A DNA stretch of 64,000 nt from Acinetobacter baylyi DSM 14961 = CIP 107474 (GCF_000368685.1 NZ_KB849631.1:124001-188000); one strand, 5' to 3'; counted from the stretch's first letter, positions 1 through 9,848 are shown. The notes: generated by a model not told the origin, from the sequence alone. Numbers and translations: made by a program.

Positions 1-392
1 TGACGCTGATTTTGTGTACGCTGAAAAGCATACCCCAGACCCGTAATCAGTGCAAAGCGCTGTGGCACCTTGGCCAACTTGGCTGCCCAAGTCCCATAAA
101 TCACAGGCTTGATGGTATAAGACAGCAGGATATCTGGCTGAATCTGCCGAATCGCGCGATACAATGCAAACAGAGTTTTGAGATCGGCGACAGGATTGGT
201 GCCAGTGCGCTGCATGGGAACGTCGACCAGTTGATAGCCCAGTTGCTGCAAGCGCTGCACCTGCTCTGGAAATTCGGCATGATTGGGCGCAATCACCACA
301 ATCTGATATCCCTTGGCTGCAATCGCTTCGAGTAACTTTCCCCGAAAGTTAAGCACCGAAGGCAAATAACTGCTGATCATTAAAAACTTCAT
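1..392 (-). CDS. Glycosyltransferase family 4, N-terminal part (cut by window edge)
   Basis: The first 130 or so codons of a glycosyltransferase run off the left edge with no stop codon. The start ATG (390-392) overlaps the stop of the next upstream gene in an ATGA arrangement, which fixes the start and implies translational coupling. The protein begins MKFLMISSYLPSVLNFRGK and contains an RQIQPDILLSYTIKPVIYG stretch, typical of the acceptor-binding N-terminal Rossmann domain of GT4 enzymes that add a sugar to a lipid-linked repeat unit at the inner membrane. It is the last visible gene of the minus-strand capsule block. Sugar specificity cannot be read. Confidence 0.85.
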   Translation of the reverse strand, partial: MKFLMISSYLPSVLNFRGKLLEAIAAKGYQIVVIAPNHAEFPEQVQRLQQLGYQLVDVPMQRTGTNPVADLKTLFALYRAIRQIQPDILLSYTIKPVIYGTWAAKLAKVPQRFALITGLGYAFQRTQNQR

Positions 393-1480
393 GTGGACGA
401 ATTCCAAAGTGCGGCATACTGCGCGGCAATCGATTCAATACTAAAATGACGCTGAACACGTGCCCGGGTCTGCTGTTTAAGCTGCATCTTTTGTGCCTCG
501 GGCAAAGCATAAAAAGTCTGTACCGCCTGACTGAGTTGCTCGACATCTCGTGCAGGCACCACATACCCCGTATCTTGTACAATAAAACCCGCATCCCCAA
601 CATTAGTAGTAACACAGGGTACACCTGAAGCCATTGCTTCAATCAATACGGTAGGTAACCCTTCGGTAATTGACGTCATCACAAACAAATCGAGCTGTTG
701 GTAAAACGCTGGCATATCCTCTACTTGCCCCATCAGTTTGATCTTATCTAAATCAATGTGATACTGCTGAATCAACTGTTGAATGTCGGGATTGTTTAAA
801 TCTGCACCTTTACCTGCGATCCAAAACTCAATAGGTAAATGTTGCACGCTGGCAATCATGCCAAATAGATATTCAAACCCTTTGGCAACATGATACCGTC
901 CTGCAAAACCCACCAACAATGGTTTATGCTGTTGAGGTTTATTGAGTTGAATCTTAAAATCATCCATGACAATGCCGTTGGCAATGACACAGTGCTGCTT
1001 TGGTCTGAAACCAAAAGCTTGATGCTGTGCTTGAGCTGAATGCGCACAGTAGACGACTCCCGTCACATAAGGTGACAGAACACGACTGAGATATAGCGCC
1101 AGTTTGGTACTACGTGACTCGTCCTGAAATGCCGCCAGAGAATGATGAATGCTCCAATACAATGGTGGCGCCTGTTTCAAGCCAATACATGCCAGCTTGC
1201 TCATGACATTGGCATGATACATCCAGCCCTGAATCACGTCGGGTTGAATCTGTCGTATCATATCTCGCAACTGCTTTAAAACAGCTAGGCTATTGCGTCC
1301 ATTCCATTGCAGTGCTGTGACCGAAGCGCATTGTTCCAGCGCAGTCTGATAGATTTCATTGACACGCATCAATGCAACCACATGATGCTCAAACTGAGGC
1401 TGAGCCAGAATCAAACGCGACAGCATGGTTTCTGCACCGCCGACGGCTGAAAAATTGGTAATCACATGCAAGACTTTCAT
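389..1480 (-). CDS. Glycosyltransferase family 4 (capsule repeat-unit synthesis)
   Basis: A 363-residue GT-B-fold retaining glycosyltransferase. The N-terminus has the nucleotide-sugar enzyme signature NFSAVGGAETMLSRL. The C-terminal domain contains GFAGRYHVAKGFEYL and the E-x7-E motif in ITEGLPTVLIEAMASG (about residues 273-281), which binds the donor nucleotide. It has no membrane span, so it should act as a cytoplasmic peripheral enzyme on undecaprenyl-PP-linked glycan. It is followed by the next glycosyltransferase in an ATGA overlap and preceded 12 bases away by another GT4, so the three are co-transcribed. Donor and linkage are unknown. Confidence 0.9.
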   Translation of the reverse strand: MKVLHVITNFSAVGGAETMLSRLILAQPQFEHHVVALMRVNEIYQTALEQCASVTALQWNGRNSLAVLKQLRDMIRQIQPDVIQGWMYHANVMSKLACIGLKQAPPLYWSIHHSLAAFQDESRSTKLALYLSRVLSPYVTGVVYCAHSAQAQHQAFGFRPKQHCVIANGIVMDDFKIQLNKPQQHKPLLVGFAGRYHVAKGFEYLFGMIASVQHLPIEFWIAGKGADLNNPDIQQLIQQYHIDLDKIKLMGQVEDMPAFYQQLDLFVMTSITEGLPTVLIEAMASGVPCVTTNVGDAGFIVQDTGYVVPARDVEQLSQAVQTFYALPEAQKMQLKQQTRARVQRHFSIESIAAQYAALWNSST

Positions 1481-1492
1481 GACAGCACCCGT

Positions 1493-2593
1493 TTAGATCA
1501 GCGCCAGATAGGCTTGGGTAATGGCATCCAGCCCATAGATCTGTTCCGCGTGCTGTGATTTCTCGGTTTTTACCTGACCTGTCAGCACAGTTTGAAGGGC
1601 CTGTGTCAGGGCCTTTTGATCATGATTAGGCACCAGCACGCCATAACGCCCATCTTCCAGAATCTCACGCGGGCCACTTGGGCAGTCAGTCGAAACAATA
1701 TTACATTGCAAGGCCAAGGCCTGAATCAGGGCACCTGGCAAGCCTTCCCACTGTGAACTCATCACATAGACATCGGCCTTGGCCATATAGGCAAATGGAT
1801 TGGCACGAAATCCTGGCATGGACACCGATGCTGCAATTCCTAACGATTCAACAAGTTGTTGCAGTGAGGCACGCTGTTCGCCTTCGCCCAAAATCAATAA
1901 ATGTGCAGGTGTAAATTGAATCAGCTCGGCAAATGCACGCAACAGCAAACTGTAATTCTTGGCTTCAGTTAAGCGTCCAGCAGCCACAATGACAGGAATA
2001 TCATGTGTACTGGTAAACCATGCATCATCAACAGTACGCTGTGCCAGATCAAAAAGCTCAGGCGTAATCACAGGGTCATAAATCACTTGTGTCTTGATCA
2101 AGCTCACGCCAAGATACTGCTGCATATCCTGTGCCACGCCCTTTGAAACTGGAACCAGCACATCACAGCGCTGATAGACCCAGCGCATTGCCGTTTGCAA
2201 TAAAAACTTTTTAAGCCCTGTACGGTGCTTCAGATTTATACTGGCAGTACTGGTTTCACGGCAAATCAATTTAGAAGATACACCAGCACGTAACTTGGCC
2301 CAATACACCATAATATTGGTATGCGTCATGGTGCTAATGATCGCATCGGGTTGTGCCTGTTTTAGCCATGCTGCAAAGGGCCGAGTCATGTATTTGACTT
2401 GTTTACAATTCAGATCGACAAGTTCTACCTGTGGGGCAAGTTCAGCCTGTAGTTTGCCCTTTTCACCCTGTATATTCACCACAATCACAGAGGTATGTAC
2501 CCCTGCTGCTGCAAAGCCATTTGCCAGTAAAACTGCTGTACGCTCAGCACCACCACCGCCCAAAGTCGGAATGACCAACGCTACTTTTTTCAT
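1493..2593 (-). CDS. Glycosyltransferase family 4, PglJ/PglH-like
   Basis: A 366-residue GT4 protein resembling GalNAc-adding enzymes such as PglJ. It begins MKKVALVIPTLGGGGAERTA, the glycine-rich loop of the acceptor domain. The donor domain has VAAGRLTEAKNY and SQWEGLPGALIQALALQ. In the last motif the second glutamate of the usual E-x7-E is a glutamine, a substitution I believe occurs in this subgroup. The start ATG overlaps the stop of the flippase gene upstream as ATGA. Together with the UDP-HexNAc epimerase and dehydrogenase upstream, this suggests transfer of a HexNAc or HexNAc-uronate residue; that specificity is inference. Confidence 0.88.
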   Translation of the reverse strand: MKKVALVIPTLGGGGAERTAVLLANGFAAAGVHTSVIVVNIQGEKGKLQAELAPQVELVDLNCKQVKYMTRPFAAWLKQAQPDAIISTMTHTNIMVYWAKLRAGVSSKLICRETSTASINLKHRTGLKKFLLQTAMRWVYQRCDVLVPVSKGVAQDMQQYLGVSLIKTQVIYDPVITPELFDLAQRTVDDAWFTSTHDIPVIVAAGRLTEAKNYSLLLRAFAELIQFTPAHLLILGEGEQRASLQQLVESLGIAASVSMPGFRANPFAYMAKADVYVMSSQWEGLPGALIQALALQCNIVSTDCPSGPREILEDGRYGVLVPNHDQKALTQALQTVLTGQVKTEKSQHAEQIYGLDAITQAYLALI

Positions 2594-3885
2594 TGCGTAC
2601 GTTTCCTATACAGCATAATATTCATCAACAAATACAACGCAGACACCAGATAGACCAGCATGAGTGCCCAACCCAGACTTTGAATCCCAAGCTGCAAATA
2701 CACCATCAGATACCAGCCTGCCATAAAAAACAAGACCAATGAAATCAGATTGCCCCATACAAAAATTCTGGAAATCCCCAGAGAAACCACCAGACGCGAC
2801 AACAAGATACACGGCACATAAAAGGGAATATACAACAGCAAGTACTTAAGAATATAAGCTACTTGATGTGTGCTGTCTGCGGTAAAGCGACCACGTTCAA
2901 AAACAAGCGCCACAATGGGTTCGACATAGTAATACAGCGGGATCATGATGAATCCGAATATCAACAGACTCGCCGCGGCCAGACGCATACCTTCTCGAAT
3001 ACCTTGTGCCTGATCTTTGACAATTTGCTCGGCAATATGTGGAAATAACACGGAGTTGATGATGATTCCCACCAACATCAGGCCTGTAGAAATCAGCTTG
3101 GTGGCATAGTTCAAACTTGCCACCTGACCTGCTCCCAAATACCCGGCCAGATAGTTTGAAATGACTGGTAGTAAGCCCAAAATAGCCGAAGAAAAAACAA
3201 TCCAGAAAAAATCCTGAATCAATTTCTGATACTTTTTAAAAAATATGCGTTTTGGTGCTTGCCAGCAAAATCCAATCTGGCGTTTGAGGATCACATACTG
3301 ACCCAAAAAACGCAGCAAAAAACCGAAATACCAGCCGAGTGTCAGCAACAAGGCGGCGGGAATTTGATTAAAACCAAGCAGGATGATGGTTCCTAATGGA
3401 ATACCCAGAGAAAATAAATTATTAATGAGATTACGCTTTTCGGCATTTAAAATGCTATCGAAGTATGAGGTCAGACCTTGCAGCACAATCATGGGACACA
3501 ACAACAGTCCAATCCAAAGCACCTGCTGGTTTTGAACAGCACTCCCATGTAGAAAAAAGGGCTGCAAACAGATGCTGTAAACGAGACAAATAAATGAAAG
3601 TGCCAACAAAAACAGTAGATTTAACCCCATCAGCTCTGAAAAAAACTGTCGATGTTTCTCTTGTACCTTGGCCTGTAAATAAGCGGGCATAATTGTGGCA
3701 TTGATGGATGAGCCATACAGGCTTACCAAATACAGCGGCACACTGAGTGCCAGATAAAACACATCAATGGCAGCCGACGTACCAAAATGGTACGCCACCA
3801 GCATCTCCTTAATAAAACCGAGTGCGCTGACGGCGATGCCAATCAGCAACACCAGTACCGAAGATGACAGGAGTTTTTTATACAT
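2590..3885 (-). CDS. MurJ/MviN-like lipid-linked oligosaccharide flippase of the capsule locus
   Basis: About 431 residues, strongly hydrophobic, with roughly a dozen predicted membrane spans. It is a MOP-superfamily flippase closer to the MurJ/MviN type than to classical Wzx (GFIKEMLVAYHFGTSAAIDVFY at the start, GRFTADSTHQVAYILKYLLL near the C-terminal third). The start at 3885 is preferred over an upstream ATG at 3915 because it forms a TGATG stop-start overlap with the epimerase gene. It lacks the Arg-Asp pair and the FRRLFAEGAF signature seen in the housekeeping MurJ of this window, so it probably flips a capsule or glycan-lipid intermediate rather than lipid II. The locus also has a separate classical Wzx at 16425. 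Confidence 0.82.
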   Translation of the reverse strand: MYKKLLSSSVLVLLIGIAVSALGFIKEMLVAYHFGTSAAIDVFYLALSVPLYLVSLYGSSINATIMPAYLQAKVQEKHRQFFSELMGLNLLFLLALSFICLVYSICLQPFFLHGSAVQNQQVLWIGLLLCPMIVLQGLTSYFDSILNAEKRNLINNLFSLGIPLGTIILLGFNQIPAALLLTLGWYFGFLLRFLGQYVILKRQIGFCWQAPKRIFFKKYQKLIQDFFWIVFSSAILGLLPVISNYLAGYLGAGQVASLNYATKLISTGLMLVGIIINSVLFPHIAEQIVKDQAQGIREGMRLAAASLLIFGFIMIPLYYYVEPIVALVFERGRFTADSTHQVAYILKYLLLYIPFYVPCILLSRLVVSLGISRIFVWGNLISLVLFFMAGWYLMVYLQLGIQSLGWALMLVYLVSALYLLMNIMLYRKRTQ

Positions 3886-4931
3886 CAGGCTGAGGTCAGG
3901 TCCTGCACATACCAATGCATGGCTTTATGAACCCCTTGCGCAAATCTGTATTCTGGTTGATACCCCAGTAACTGACTAATCTTGCCAATATCAGCCTGTG
4001 AATGGCGCACATCACCTGCACGAAACTCACGATATACCGCAGGCTTGTTGTAATGAATCCCATTTTCAGCCAGAGCACTTTGTAGTGTGGCAAATAACTG
4101 GTTAAGTGTGGTTCGATCCCCCACCGCCACGTTATACACCTGATTTTTAGCGGCTGCATCTTGCGTTGTGGCTGCCAAAAGATTGGCCTGAACCGTATTT
4201 TCGATAAAACAGAAATCGCGACTGGTTTCACCATCACCATTGATAAAAACATCCTCGCCCTGAATCATGGCTGCGGTCCATTTTGGGATGACCGCTGCAT
4301 AGGCACCATTTGGGTCCTGACGCTGCCCAAATACATTAAAGTAACGCAGTCCAATACAGTAAAAGCCATAACTGCGTGCAAATACATCGGCATACAGCTC
4401 ATTAACATATTTGGTGACCGCATACGGTGAAAGCGGTTTGCCAATATGATCTTCCAGTTTTGGCAAGGCAGGATGGTCACCATAAGTGGAGCTACTGGCA
4501 GCATAGGTAAAACTTTTGACTTGTGCATCACGCGCAGCCACCAGCATATTTAAGAAGCCGCCAATGTTCACGCTATTGGTCGTAATCGGGTCGACTAATG
4601 AGCGTGGCACAGAACCCAGTGCAGCCTGATGCAGTACATAATCCACGCCTTCACATGCAGCCTGACAGTCCTGCAACTGACAGATATCACCGCGAATAAA
4701 CTTAAAATTATTCCACTGCTCGCGACTCACCAAACCTTGAACTTCATCCAGATTGTGCTGGTGCCCTGTGGCAAAGTTATCTAGCCCAATCACGCGTTGA
4801 TCAAGCTTAAGCAGTGTCTCAAGCAAATTTGAGCCAATAAACCCTGCAACGCCTGTAATCAACCAAGTCTTGGGTGCGGCCTGCAATGTGATACATTGTT
4901 TTTGATAAGCTGTCATGACCATATCATCCAT
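3885..4931 (-). CDS. tviC: UDP-N-acetylhexosamine C4-epimerase, TviC/WbpP family
   Basis: An extended short-chain dehydrogenase/reductase. An NAD-binding glycine motif lies near residue 27 ([13 protein letters not shown]), the catalytic SSSTYGD and YAVTK (Tyr-x3-Lys) follow, and [21 protein letters not shown] is the signature of WbpP/TviC enzymes, which interconvert UDP-GlcNAc and UDP-GalNAc or their uronates. Several in-frame starts exist (MDDMVM); the first is kept. It lies 14 bases downstream of the tviB-like dehydrogenase, its usual partner, and overlaps the flippase start. In Acinetobacter K loci such genes are also called gne. Whether the substrate is the sugar or its uronate is not resolved. 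Confidence 0.9.
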   Translation of the reverse strand: MDDMVMTAYQKQCITLQAAPKTWLITGVAGFIGSNLLETLLKLDQRVIGLDNFATGHQHNLDEVQGLVSREQWNNFKFIRGDICQLQDCQAACEGVDYVLHQAALGSVPRSLVDPITTNSVNIGGFLNMLVAARDAQVKSFTYAASSSTYGDHPALPKLEDHIGKPLSPYAVTKYVNELYADVFARSYGFYCIGLRYFNVFGQRQDPNGAYAAVIPKWTAAMIQGEDVFINGDGETSRDFCFIENTVQANLLAATTQDAAAKNQVYNVAVGDRTTLNQLFATLQSALAENGIHYNKPAVYREFRAGDVRHSQADIGKISQLLGYQPEYRFAQGVHKAMHWYVQDLTSA

Positions 4932-4945
4932 CCTGAGTGTGCGAC

Positions 4946-6238
4946 TTACAGACGAATATCTGACTGCTGACGATCCAGCACATATTTCAGATCATAAATC
5001 ACATGGTTACTGCGTCCCAGCGCATGTATGGCGGCTGCACCCATTGCTTTAAACTGCTGATGTGCCACCGCTAAAATGATGGCATCGTAACTGCCCTGCG
5101 CTGGCTCGGCAATCAGATCAATCGCATATTCATGACGCGTTTCTTCTGCATCTGCCCATGGGTCATAAACATCGACCTGCATGTTAAAATCTTTAAGCTC
5201 GCTAATAATATCGACAATTTTGGTATTACGAATATCGGGGCAGTTTTCTTTAAAAGTTAAGCCTAAAATCAGCACTTTGGCATCTTCAATCTGGATGCGC
5301 TTTTTGTTCATGCTCTTGATGAGCTGATTGGCCACGTACATACTCATGTTGTCGTTTAGACGACGCCCTGCCAGTATAATCTCTGGATGATAGCCAATCG
5401 CCTGAGCCTTATGCGTCAGGTAATACGGGTCAACCCCAATGCAGTGTCCACCCACCAAACCTGGGCGAAACGGCAAGAAATTCCATTTGGTTCCTGCGGC
5501 TTCAAGCACATCCTGCGTATCGATACCCATCTTATTAAAAATAATGGCAAGCTCATTGATTAAGGCAATATTGACATCACGCTGGGTGTTTTCAATCACC
5601 TTTGCTGCTTCTGCGACTTTAATACTTGGCGCCTTATGCGTACCCACTTCAATAATCAATTGGTACACTGCATCGACATAATCTGCAACTTCTGGTGTAG
5701 AACCTGCCGTGATTTTTAAAATATTGGTCACGCGGTGGGCTTTATCGCCTGGATTAATACGCTCTGGACTATAGCCTGTAAAAAAATCCTGATTGAAAGT
5801 TAGACCTGACACCTGTTCCAGTACAGGGACACAGACTTCTTCGGTGGCACCCGGATATACCGTCGACTCATACACCACGATATCGTCTTTTTTGAGCACC
5901 TTGCCAATGCTTTGTGAAGCCTTGATTAGTGGGGTCAAGTCAGGCTGTTTAAACTGATCGATTGGGGTAGGTACGGTCACAATAAAGAAATTACAGTCTT
6001 TCAAGTCCGATAGATCACAAGAATAACTTAACAACTGTGCCTGCTTGAGTTCTTCGGGAGTCACTTCAAGGGTATGATCTTGCCCCTGCTGTAGCTCTGC
6101 CACACGCTTTTGATGGATATCAAAACCCACAACAGATACATGCTTGCCAAACTCTACGGCCAGCGGTAAGCCCACATAACCTAAACCAATGATAGCAATA
6201 CGAAGATTTTGTAGATCCAGAGGCATGCGACAAGACAT
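4946..6238 (-). CDS. tviB: UDP-N-acetyl-D-galactosamine/glucosamine 6-dehydrogenase (TviB/Gna)
   Basis: A 430-residue UDP-sugar 6-dehydrogenase that oxidises UDP-HexNAc to the uronate with two NAD. The N-terminal NAD fold has [16 protein letters not shown], the middle domain has [13 protein letters not shown], and the catalytic cysteine sits in [11 protein letters not shown] (Cys about residue 266). The C-terminal UDP-binding domain has [18 protein letters not shown], as in TviB, WbpO and Acinetobacter Gna. It is the first gene of the left minus-strand block, with a 315-base divergent region to manC upstream. With the adjacent TviC-like epimerase it should supply UDP-GalNAcA or UDP-GlcNAcA. 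Confidence 0.93.
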   Translation of the reverse strand: MSCRMPLDLQNLRIAIIGLGYVGLPLAVEFGKHVSVVGFDIHQKRVAELQQGQDHTLEVTPEELKQAQLLSYSCDLSDLKDCNFFIVTVPTPIDQFKQPDLTPLIKASQSIGKVLKKDDIVVYESTVYPGATEEVCVPVLEQVSGLTFNQDFFTGYSPERINPGDKAHRVTNILKITAGSTPEVADYVDAVYQLIIEVGTHKAPSIKVAEAAKVIENTQRDVNIALINELAIIFNKMGIDTQDVLEAAGTKWNFLPFRPGLVGGHCIGVDPYYLTHKAQAIGYHPEIILAGRRLNDNMSMYVANQLIKSMNKKRIQIEDAKVLILGLTFKENCPDIRNTKIVDIISELKDFNMQVDVYDPWADAEETRHEYAIDLIAEPAQGSYDAIILAVAHQQFKAMGAAAIHALGRSNHVIYDLKYVLDRQQSDIRL

Positions 6239-6553
6239 AAACGTTGATTATTCTGTGAATAGATAACGTTATTCTACAACATTCTCAACACTGAAATGTG
6301 TCATTTTTTTCCATGAAATTTAATCATAAACCAGATTTAAAGCTTTCGTCTTATTGCTGTAAAACATCAGGATTAAGATCATATAAAGAATCATGCATGC
6401 CATGTAAATATGATGATGTTCAGATTTTTTTATAAATCCGTAAATTCTGTCTATACATGGCTTTATTTTTTTTTACAAAGCAATCATGATGCTCAATTTT
6501 TAGTGTATATCTAATTTCTGTATTCAGGTACATATTCAAAGTAAAGGTTTAAC
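6239..6553. other. Divergent intergenic region between tviB and manC
   Basis: An AT-rich stretch of about 315 bases with no credible gene. It must hold the promoters for the leftward tviB block and for rightward manC. Several T-tracts and TATA-like hexamers are present, but no pair is good enough to assign. The manC start is preceded by AAAGG six bases upstream, a reasonable ribosome binding site. Confidence 0.6.
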
Positions 6554-7972
6554 ATGACAACTAAAATCTTACCTGTCATCATGGCAGGTGGTAGTGGTAC
6601 ACGATTATGGCCCTTATCACGTACACAATATCCGAAACAATTTTTAAAACTTTCTCCTGATGGCTATACATTATTACAAGCCACGCTATTGCGCTTAAAA
6701 AATCTGGATTGTGCAGACCCACTACTCATTTGTAATGAAGAGCATCGCTTTTTGGCAGCCGAGCAAATGCGTGAAATAGGTATCTCTGCCAAGATTATTC
6801 TGGAGCCAGAAGGTAAAAATACTGCACCTGCAATTACTCTTGCTGCACTGTATCAAATTCAACAGGCTCAAGACTCAGATACAATCATGCTAGTGTTAGC
6901 AGCCGATCATGTCATTACCGAACAAGACAAATTTGAACAGAGTATTACGCAAGCACTAGAACTTGCCAAACTCGATAAACTGGTCACCTTCGGGATTGTG
7001 CCTACACATGCAGAGACAGGCTACGGTTATATCGAAAAAGGCAACAGCGAGCTTAATGGCTTTCAGGTACAACGCTTCGTAGAGAAACCCGATGCTGCCA
7101 CAGCCCAAGAATACTTAGAGAGTCAGAAGTTTCTTTGGAACAGCGGCATGTTCATGTTTAAAGCCGATATTTATTTAAACGAACTGCAACAGCATGCACA
7201 GGATATTTATAACTCATGCGTTGCTTCCATGCAGGACACCAAAGCAGATCTAGATTTTATCCGTATTGATAAAGAGGCCTTTAAGCAATGCCGTTCTGAG
7301 TCAATTGACTATGCTGTGATGGAACAAACCAAAGATGCTGTGGTCGTGCCGCTCGATGCCAATTGGAACGATGTTGGCTCTTGGTCTGCGCTTTGGGATA
7401 TTCAGGATAAAGACGACCAAGGCAATGTGATTCAAGGTGATGTCATTACTGTAAAAAGCCAAAATAATTATGTCTTTAGCGAAAGCCGTTTGGTCAGTTT
7501 ACTGGGCGTTGACAATCTGGTGGTGATTGAAACCAAAGATGCGATACTGGTTGCAGACAAATCCAAAGTACAAGACATTAAAAAGATTGTCGAAAGTATT
7601 AAGGAGCAAGGCCGTACTGAACATTTCTGCCACCGCGAAGTGTACAGACCATGGGGCAAATACGATAGTATTGACCATGCAGAGCGCTATCAGGTAAAAC
7701 GAATTACGGTGAAACCTGGTCAGAAGCTCTCGATCCAGATGCATCATCATCGCTCTGAACACTGGATTGTGGTGAATGGCACCGCCAAAATTCACAAAGG
7801 AAAAGAGTCTTTTTTACTCACAGAAAATCAATCGACTTATATTCCTTTAGGTGAGATACATGCCCTTGAAAATCCAGGTAAAGTGCCTTTAGAGCTGATT
7901 GAAGTACAATCGGGATCTTACTTAGGTGAAGATGATATTGTTCGTTTCGAAGACTTATATGGTCGTTGTTGA
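6554..7972 (+). CDS. manC: Mannose-1-phosphate guanylyltransferase / mannose-6-phosphate isomerase
   Basis: A 472-residue bifunctional type II enzyme making GDP-mannose. The N-terminal nucleotidyltransferase half shows GGSGTRLWPLSRTQYPKQFL and later RFVEKPDAATAQEYL. The C-terminal cupin half (from about residue 360) shows YRPWGKYD and KPGQKLSIQMHHHRSEHW, the metal-binding isomerase site. Length matches the family. It is transcribed opposite to its neighbours, between a 315-base divergent region and a strong bidirectional terminator, so it is a single-gene unit. No phosphomannomutase or GDP-mannose-modifying gene lies in the window, so mannose itself may be the sugar used, with ManB supplied elsewhere. 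Confidence 0.95.
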   Translation: MTTKILPVIMAGGSGTRLWPLSRTQYPKQFLKLSPDGYTLLQATLLRLKNLDCADPLLICNEEHRFLAAEQMREIGISAKIILEPEGKNTAPAITLAALYQIQQAQDSDTIMLVLAADHVITEQDKFEQSITQALELAKLDKLVTFGIVPTHAETGYGYIEKGNSELNGFQVQRFVEKPDAATAQEYLESQKFLWNSGMFMFKADIYLNELQQHAQDIYNSCVASMQDTKADLDFIRIDKEAFKQCRSESIDYAVMEQTKDAVVVPLDANWNDVGSWSALWDIQDKDDQGNVIQGDVITVKSQNNYVFSESRLVSLLGVDNLVVIETKDAILVADKSKVQDIKKIVESIKEQGRTEHFCHREVYRPWGKYDSIDHAERYQVKRITVKPGQKLSIQMHHHRSEHWIVVNGTAKIHKGKESFLLTENQSTYIPLGEIHALENPGKVPLELIEVQSGSYLGEDDIVRFEDLYGRC

Positions 7973-7978
7973 TTCGAA

Positions 7979-8013
7979 AACGAAATGGATAAAATAACTT
8001 TATCCATTTCGTT
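7979..8013. terminator. Bidirectional terminator between manC and the GT2 gene
   Basis: A perfect 15-bp inverted repeat (7979-7993 with 7999-8013) and a 5-base loop, flanked by T-rich sequence on both strands. It serves the convergent manC and GT2 genes. Its left arm runs to within a few bases of manC, and its right arm lies inside the last codons and stop of the GT2 gene. Confidence 0.85.
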
Positions 8014-8797
8014 GTTTTAAGCATTTTCCATTGAGTGAGCTTCTCTGAGCATCATACAACCAGCCCCACTTACAAAAATACTGCCATGCACTTTTCAAAT
8101 GTGCTTTGAGTAGCGTCTTGTTTTTATATGAGCCTTGCTCATGTAAATGTATGACTTGTGCTAATGGATAATAAATATTTCCAAATTTTTCTGCACAACG
8201 TCTCGATAGATCAACATCTTCCATATACATAAAAAAACGCTCATCAAAACCACCCAATTCTAACAATGCTTTAGATCTGAATAACATAAAACATCCATGT
8301 AGATACGGTGCAAATATAGGCTTCGATAAATCAAAATTTTTCAACAAATAGTCTTCATCTAGTTGCTCCGCATACTTCGGAGAAAAGCGACGTGCAAAAA
8401 GGTTGAATGGAGATGGTAAAAGACGCGCTCCATATTGATTTTCACCATTCTCATATACAATTTTAGGTAAAAAGAGAGCTTCTTCACGTGTTTGGATAAA
8501 GTTTAATAATTTTTCAAATTCAGATGATTCGAAGACAATATCTGGATTACATATCAAAAAGTAATCGGACTGCGCTGCAAATCGCTTAATTGCATAATTA
8601 TGGCCATAGCCAAAGCCAAAATTACCATCCGATTTTAAATAAGTTATTTTCGGATGATGATATGTTGAAGCCCAATCACTATGATCATTATCGACTAGGA
8701 CAATTTTATTGATTGAAGATACTGCCAACAGACTATCTAAAGTTTGCTTTAAATCAGAGTAGCTATGTTTATATATCACAATAGAAGCAATTACCAT
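8000..8797 (-). CDS. Glycosyltransferase family 2 (rhamnosyltransferase-like)
   Basis: A 265-residue GT-A-fold inverting glycosyltransferase. IVIYKHSYSDLKQTLDSL opens the nucleotide-binding region, LICNPDIVFE is the DxD-like region, and GCFMLFRSKALLELGGFDE followed by YMEDVDLSRRC is the acceptor/catalytic segment characteristic of WbbL-type rhamnosyltransferases. It is the last gene of the right minus-strand block and its stop overlaps the terminator stem. Twelve bases separate it from the GT4 upstream. Assignment to rhamnose transfer is supported only by family resemblance and by rmlBDAC in the same operon. Confidence 0.85.
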   Translation of the reverse strand: MVIASIVIYKHSYSDLKQTLDSLLAVSSINKIVLVDNDHSDWASTYHHPKITYLKSDGNFGFGYGHNYAIKRFAAQSDYFLICNPDIVFESSEFEKLLNFIQTREEALFLPKIVYENGENQYGARLLPSPFNLFARRFSPKYAEQLDEDYLLKNFDLSKPIFAPYLHGCFMLFRSKALLELGGFDERFFMYMEDVDLSRRCAEKFGNIYYPLAQVIHLHEQGSYKNKTLLKAHLKSAWQYFCKWGWLYDAQRSSLNGKCLKQRNG

Positions 8798-8809
8798 AAG
8801 AATTCCTTT

Positions 8810-9829
8810 TTATTGATATTGAGATAAAATCTCATATGTTTTTTCAGCACACTTCTTCCATGATAATTCTTGAACATATTTTAAATTATCATCAATAATT
8901 TTTTGAGAAATATCTCCTCTTAACAATTTAAATATTCCTTCAGAAATTGAGTCTATTGAGGTGGGTTCAATAAGAATTGCTCTATGCTCACATAGTTCTT
9001 TAATAGCAGTAGTATTACTGGTTAAAACTGGAACAGAAAATTGCATAGCCTCAAGTGGAGGCAATCCAAACCCTTCATATAATGAGGGATAACAAAAACC
9101 TAATGTATTTTTATAAAGATACTGTAGCTCAGTATCTGAAACATGTCCTGTAAAAATAATATCATCAGTATTTATTTCATCAATACCAGCTTCATTAAAA
9201 ACTCTATTTACACCTTTTTTTCCAACAATAACTAATTTAATTTCTGATTTAGTTTCGTTCTTATACTGAATAAATGCAGAAATTAAACGAGTTAAATTTT
9301 TACGTGGCTCTAAAGAACCCACACTTAAAATATAAGGTGGTAAATTTAAAAATTTATTTTCTTCTTGCAAACCATCTTCAATATTAACAATATCAACTCC
9401 ATTATATATAACAGAAATTTTATATTCTGGAATTTTAAGATTTTCGATAATTTTGTTTTTTGAAAATTCTGATATAGTAATAATATGATTAACTTTATGT
9501 GCTAATTTCGGCTGTAAGAATTTATACCACCATACAAACTTAGGATTCAGCCATTCAGGGTGATCAAAAGGTACTGTATCATGAATTGTAACAACCTGAT
9601 TGGCGTAAGATAAAGGACCTGTATTACTAGGACACCATAAAAGCTCTTTATCTTTGCAATGACGAGGTAAAATAAATTGTTCCCAAAAATGCCCTTTTAA
9701 ACCAGACGAAAATTTCTCTTCAGGGCTGATCTGTTGAATTGAAGAATCTGTCCAATTTTCAATAATTTTTTTGGTATAGCGTTGAACACCAGTGGTATGT
9801 CCTAGTAAGTTTCTACAATTTATAATCAT
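8810..9829 (-). CDS. Glycosyltransferase family 4
   Basis: A 339-residue GT-B glycosyltransferase. It starts MIINCRNLLGHTTGVQRYTK, typical of enzymes of the WbaZ/mannosyltransferase type. It has SVGSLEPRKNLTRLISAF at the interdomain region and YEGFGLPPLEAMQFSVPVL with an intact E-x7-E motif. It lies between the GT2 gene and the polymerase gene with short spacers and is strongly AT-rich like its neighbours. Because GDP-mannose can be made by the adjacent manC, mannose is a plausible donor, but this is inference. Confidence 0.88.
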   Translation of the reverse strand: MIINCRNLLGHTTGVQRYTKKIIENWTDSSIQQISPEEKFSSGLKGHFWEQFILPRHCKDKELLWCPSNTGPLSYANQVVTIHDTVPFDHPEWLNPKFVWWYKFLQPKLAHKVNHIITISEFSKNKIIENLKIPEYKISVIYNGVDIVNIEDGLQEENKFLNLPPYILSVGSLEPRKNLTRLISAFIQYKNETKSEIKLVIVGKKGVNRVFNEAGIDEINTDDIIFTGHVSDTELQYLYKNTLGFCYPSLYEGFGLPPLEAMQFSVPVLTSNTTAIKELCEHRAILIEPTSIDSISEGIFKLLRGDISQKIIDDNLKYVQELSWKKCAEKTYEILSQYQ

Positions 9830-9848
9830 ATTTAAAAAACCTCATTTA

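Noticed and set aside
3896-4252. 118-codon minus-strand frame overlapping the epimerase gene
   Set aside because: Out of frame with the conserved TviC-like protein and without any motif.
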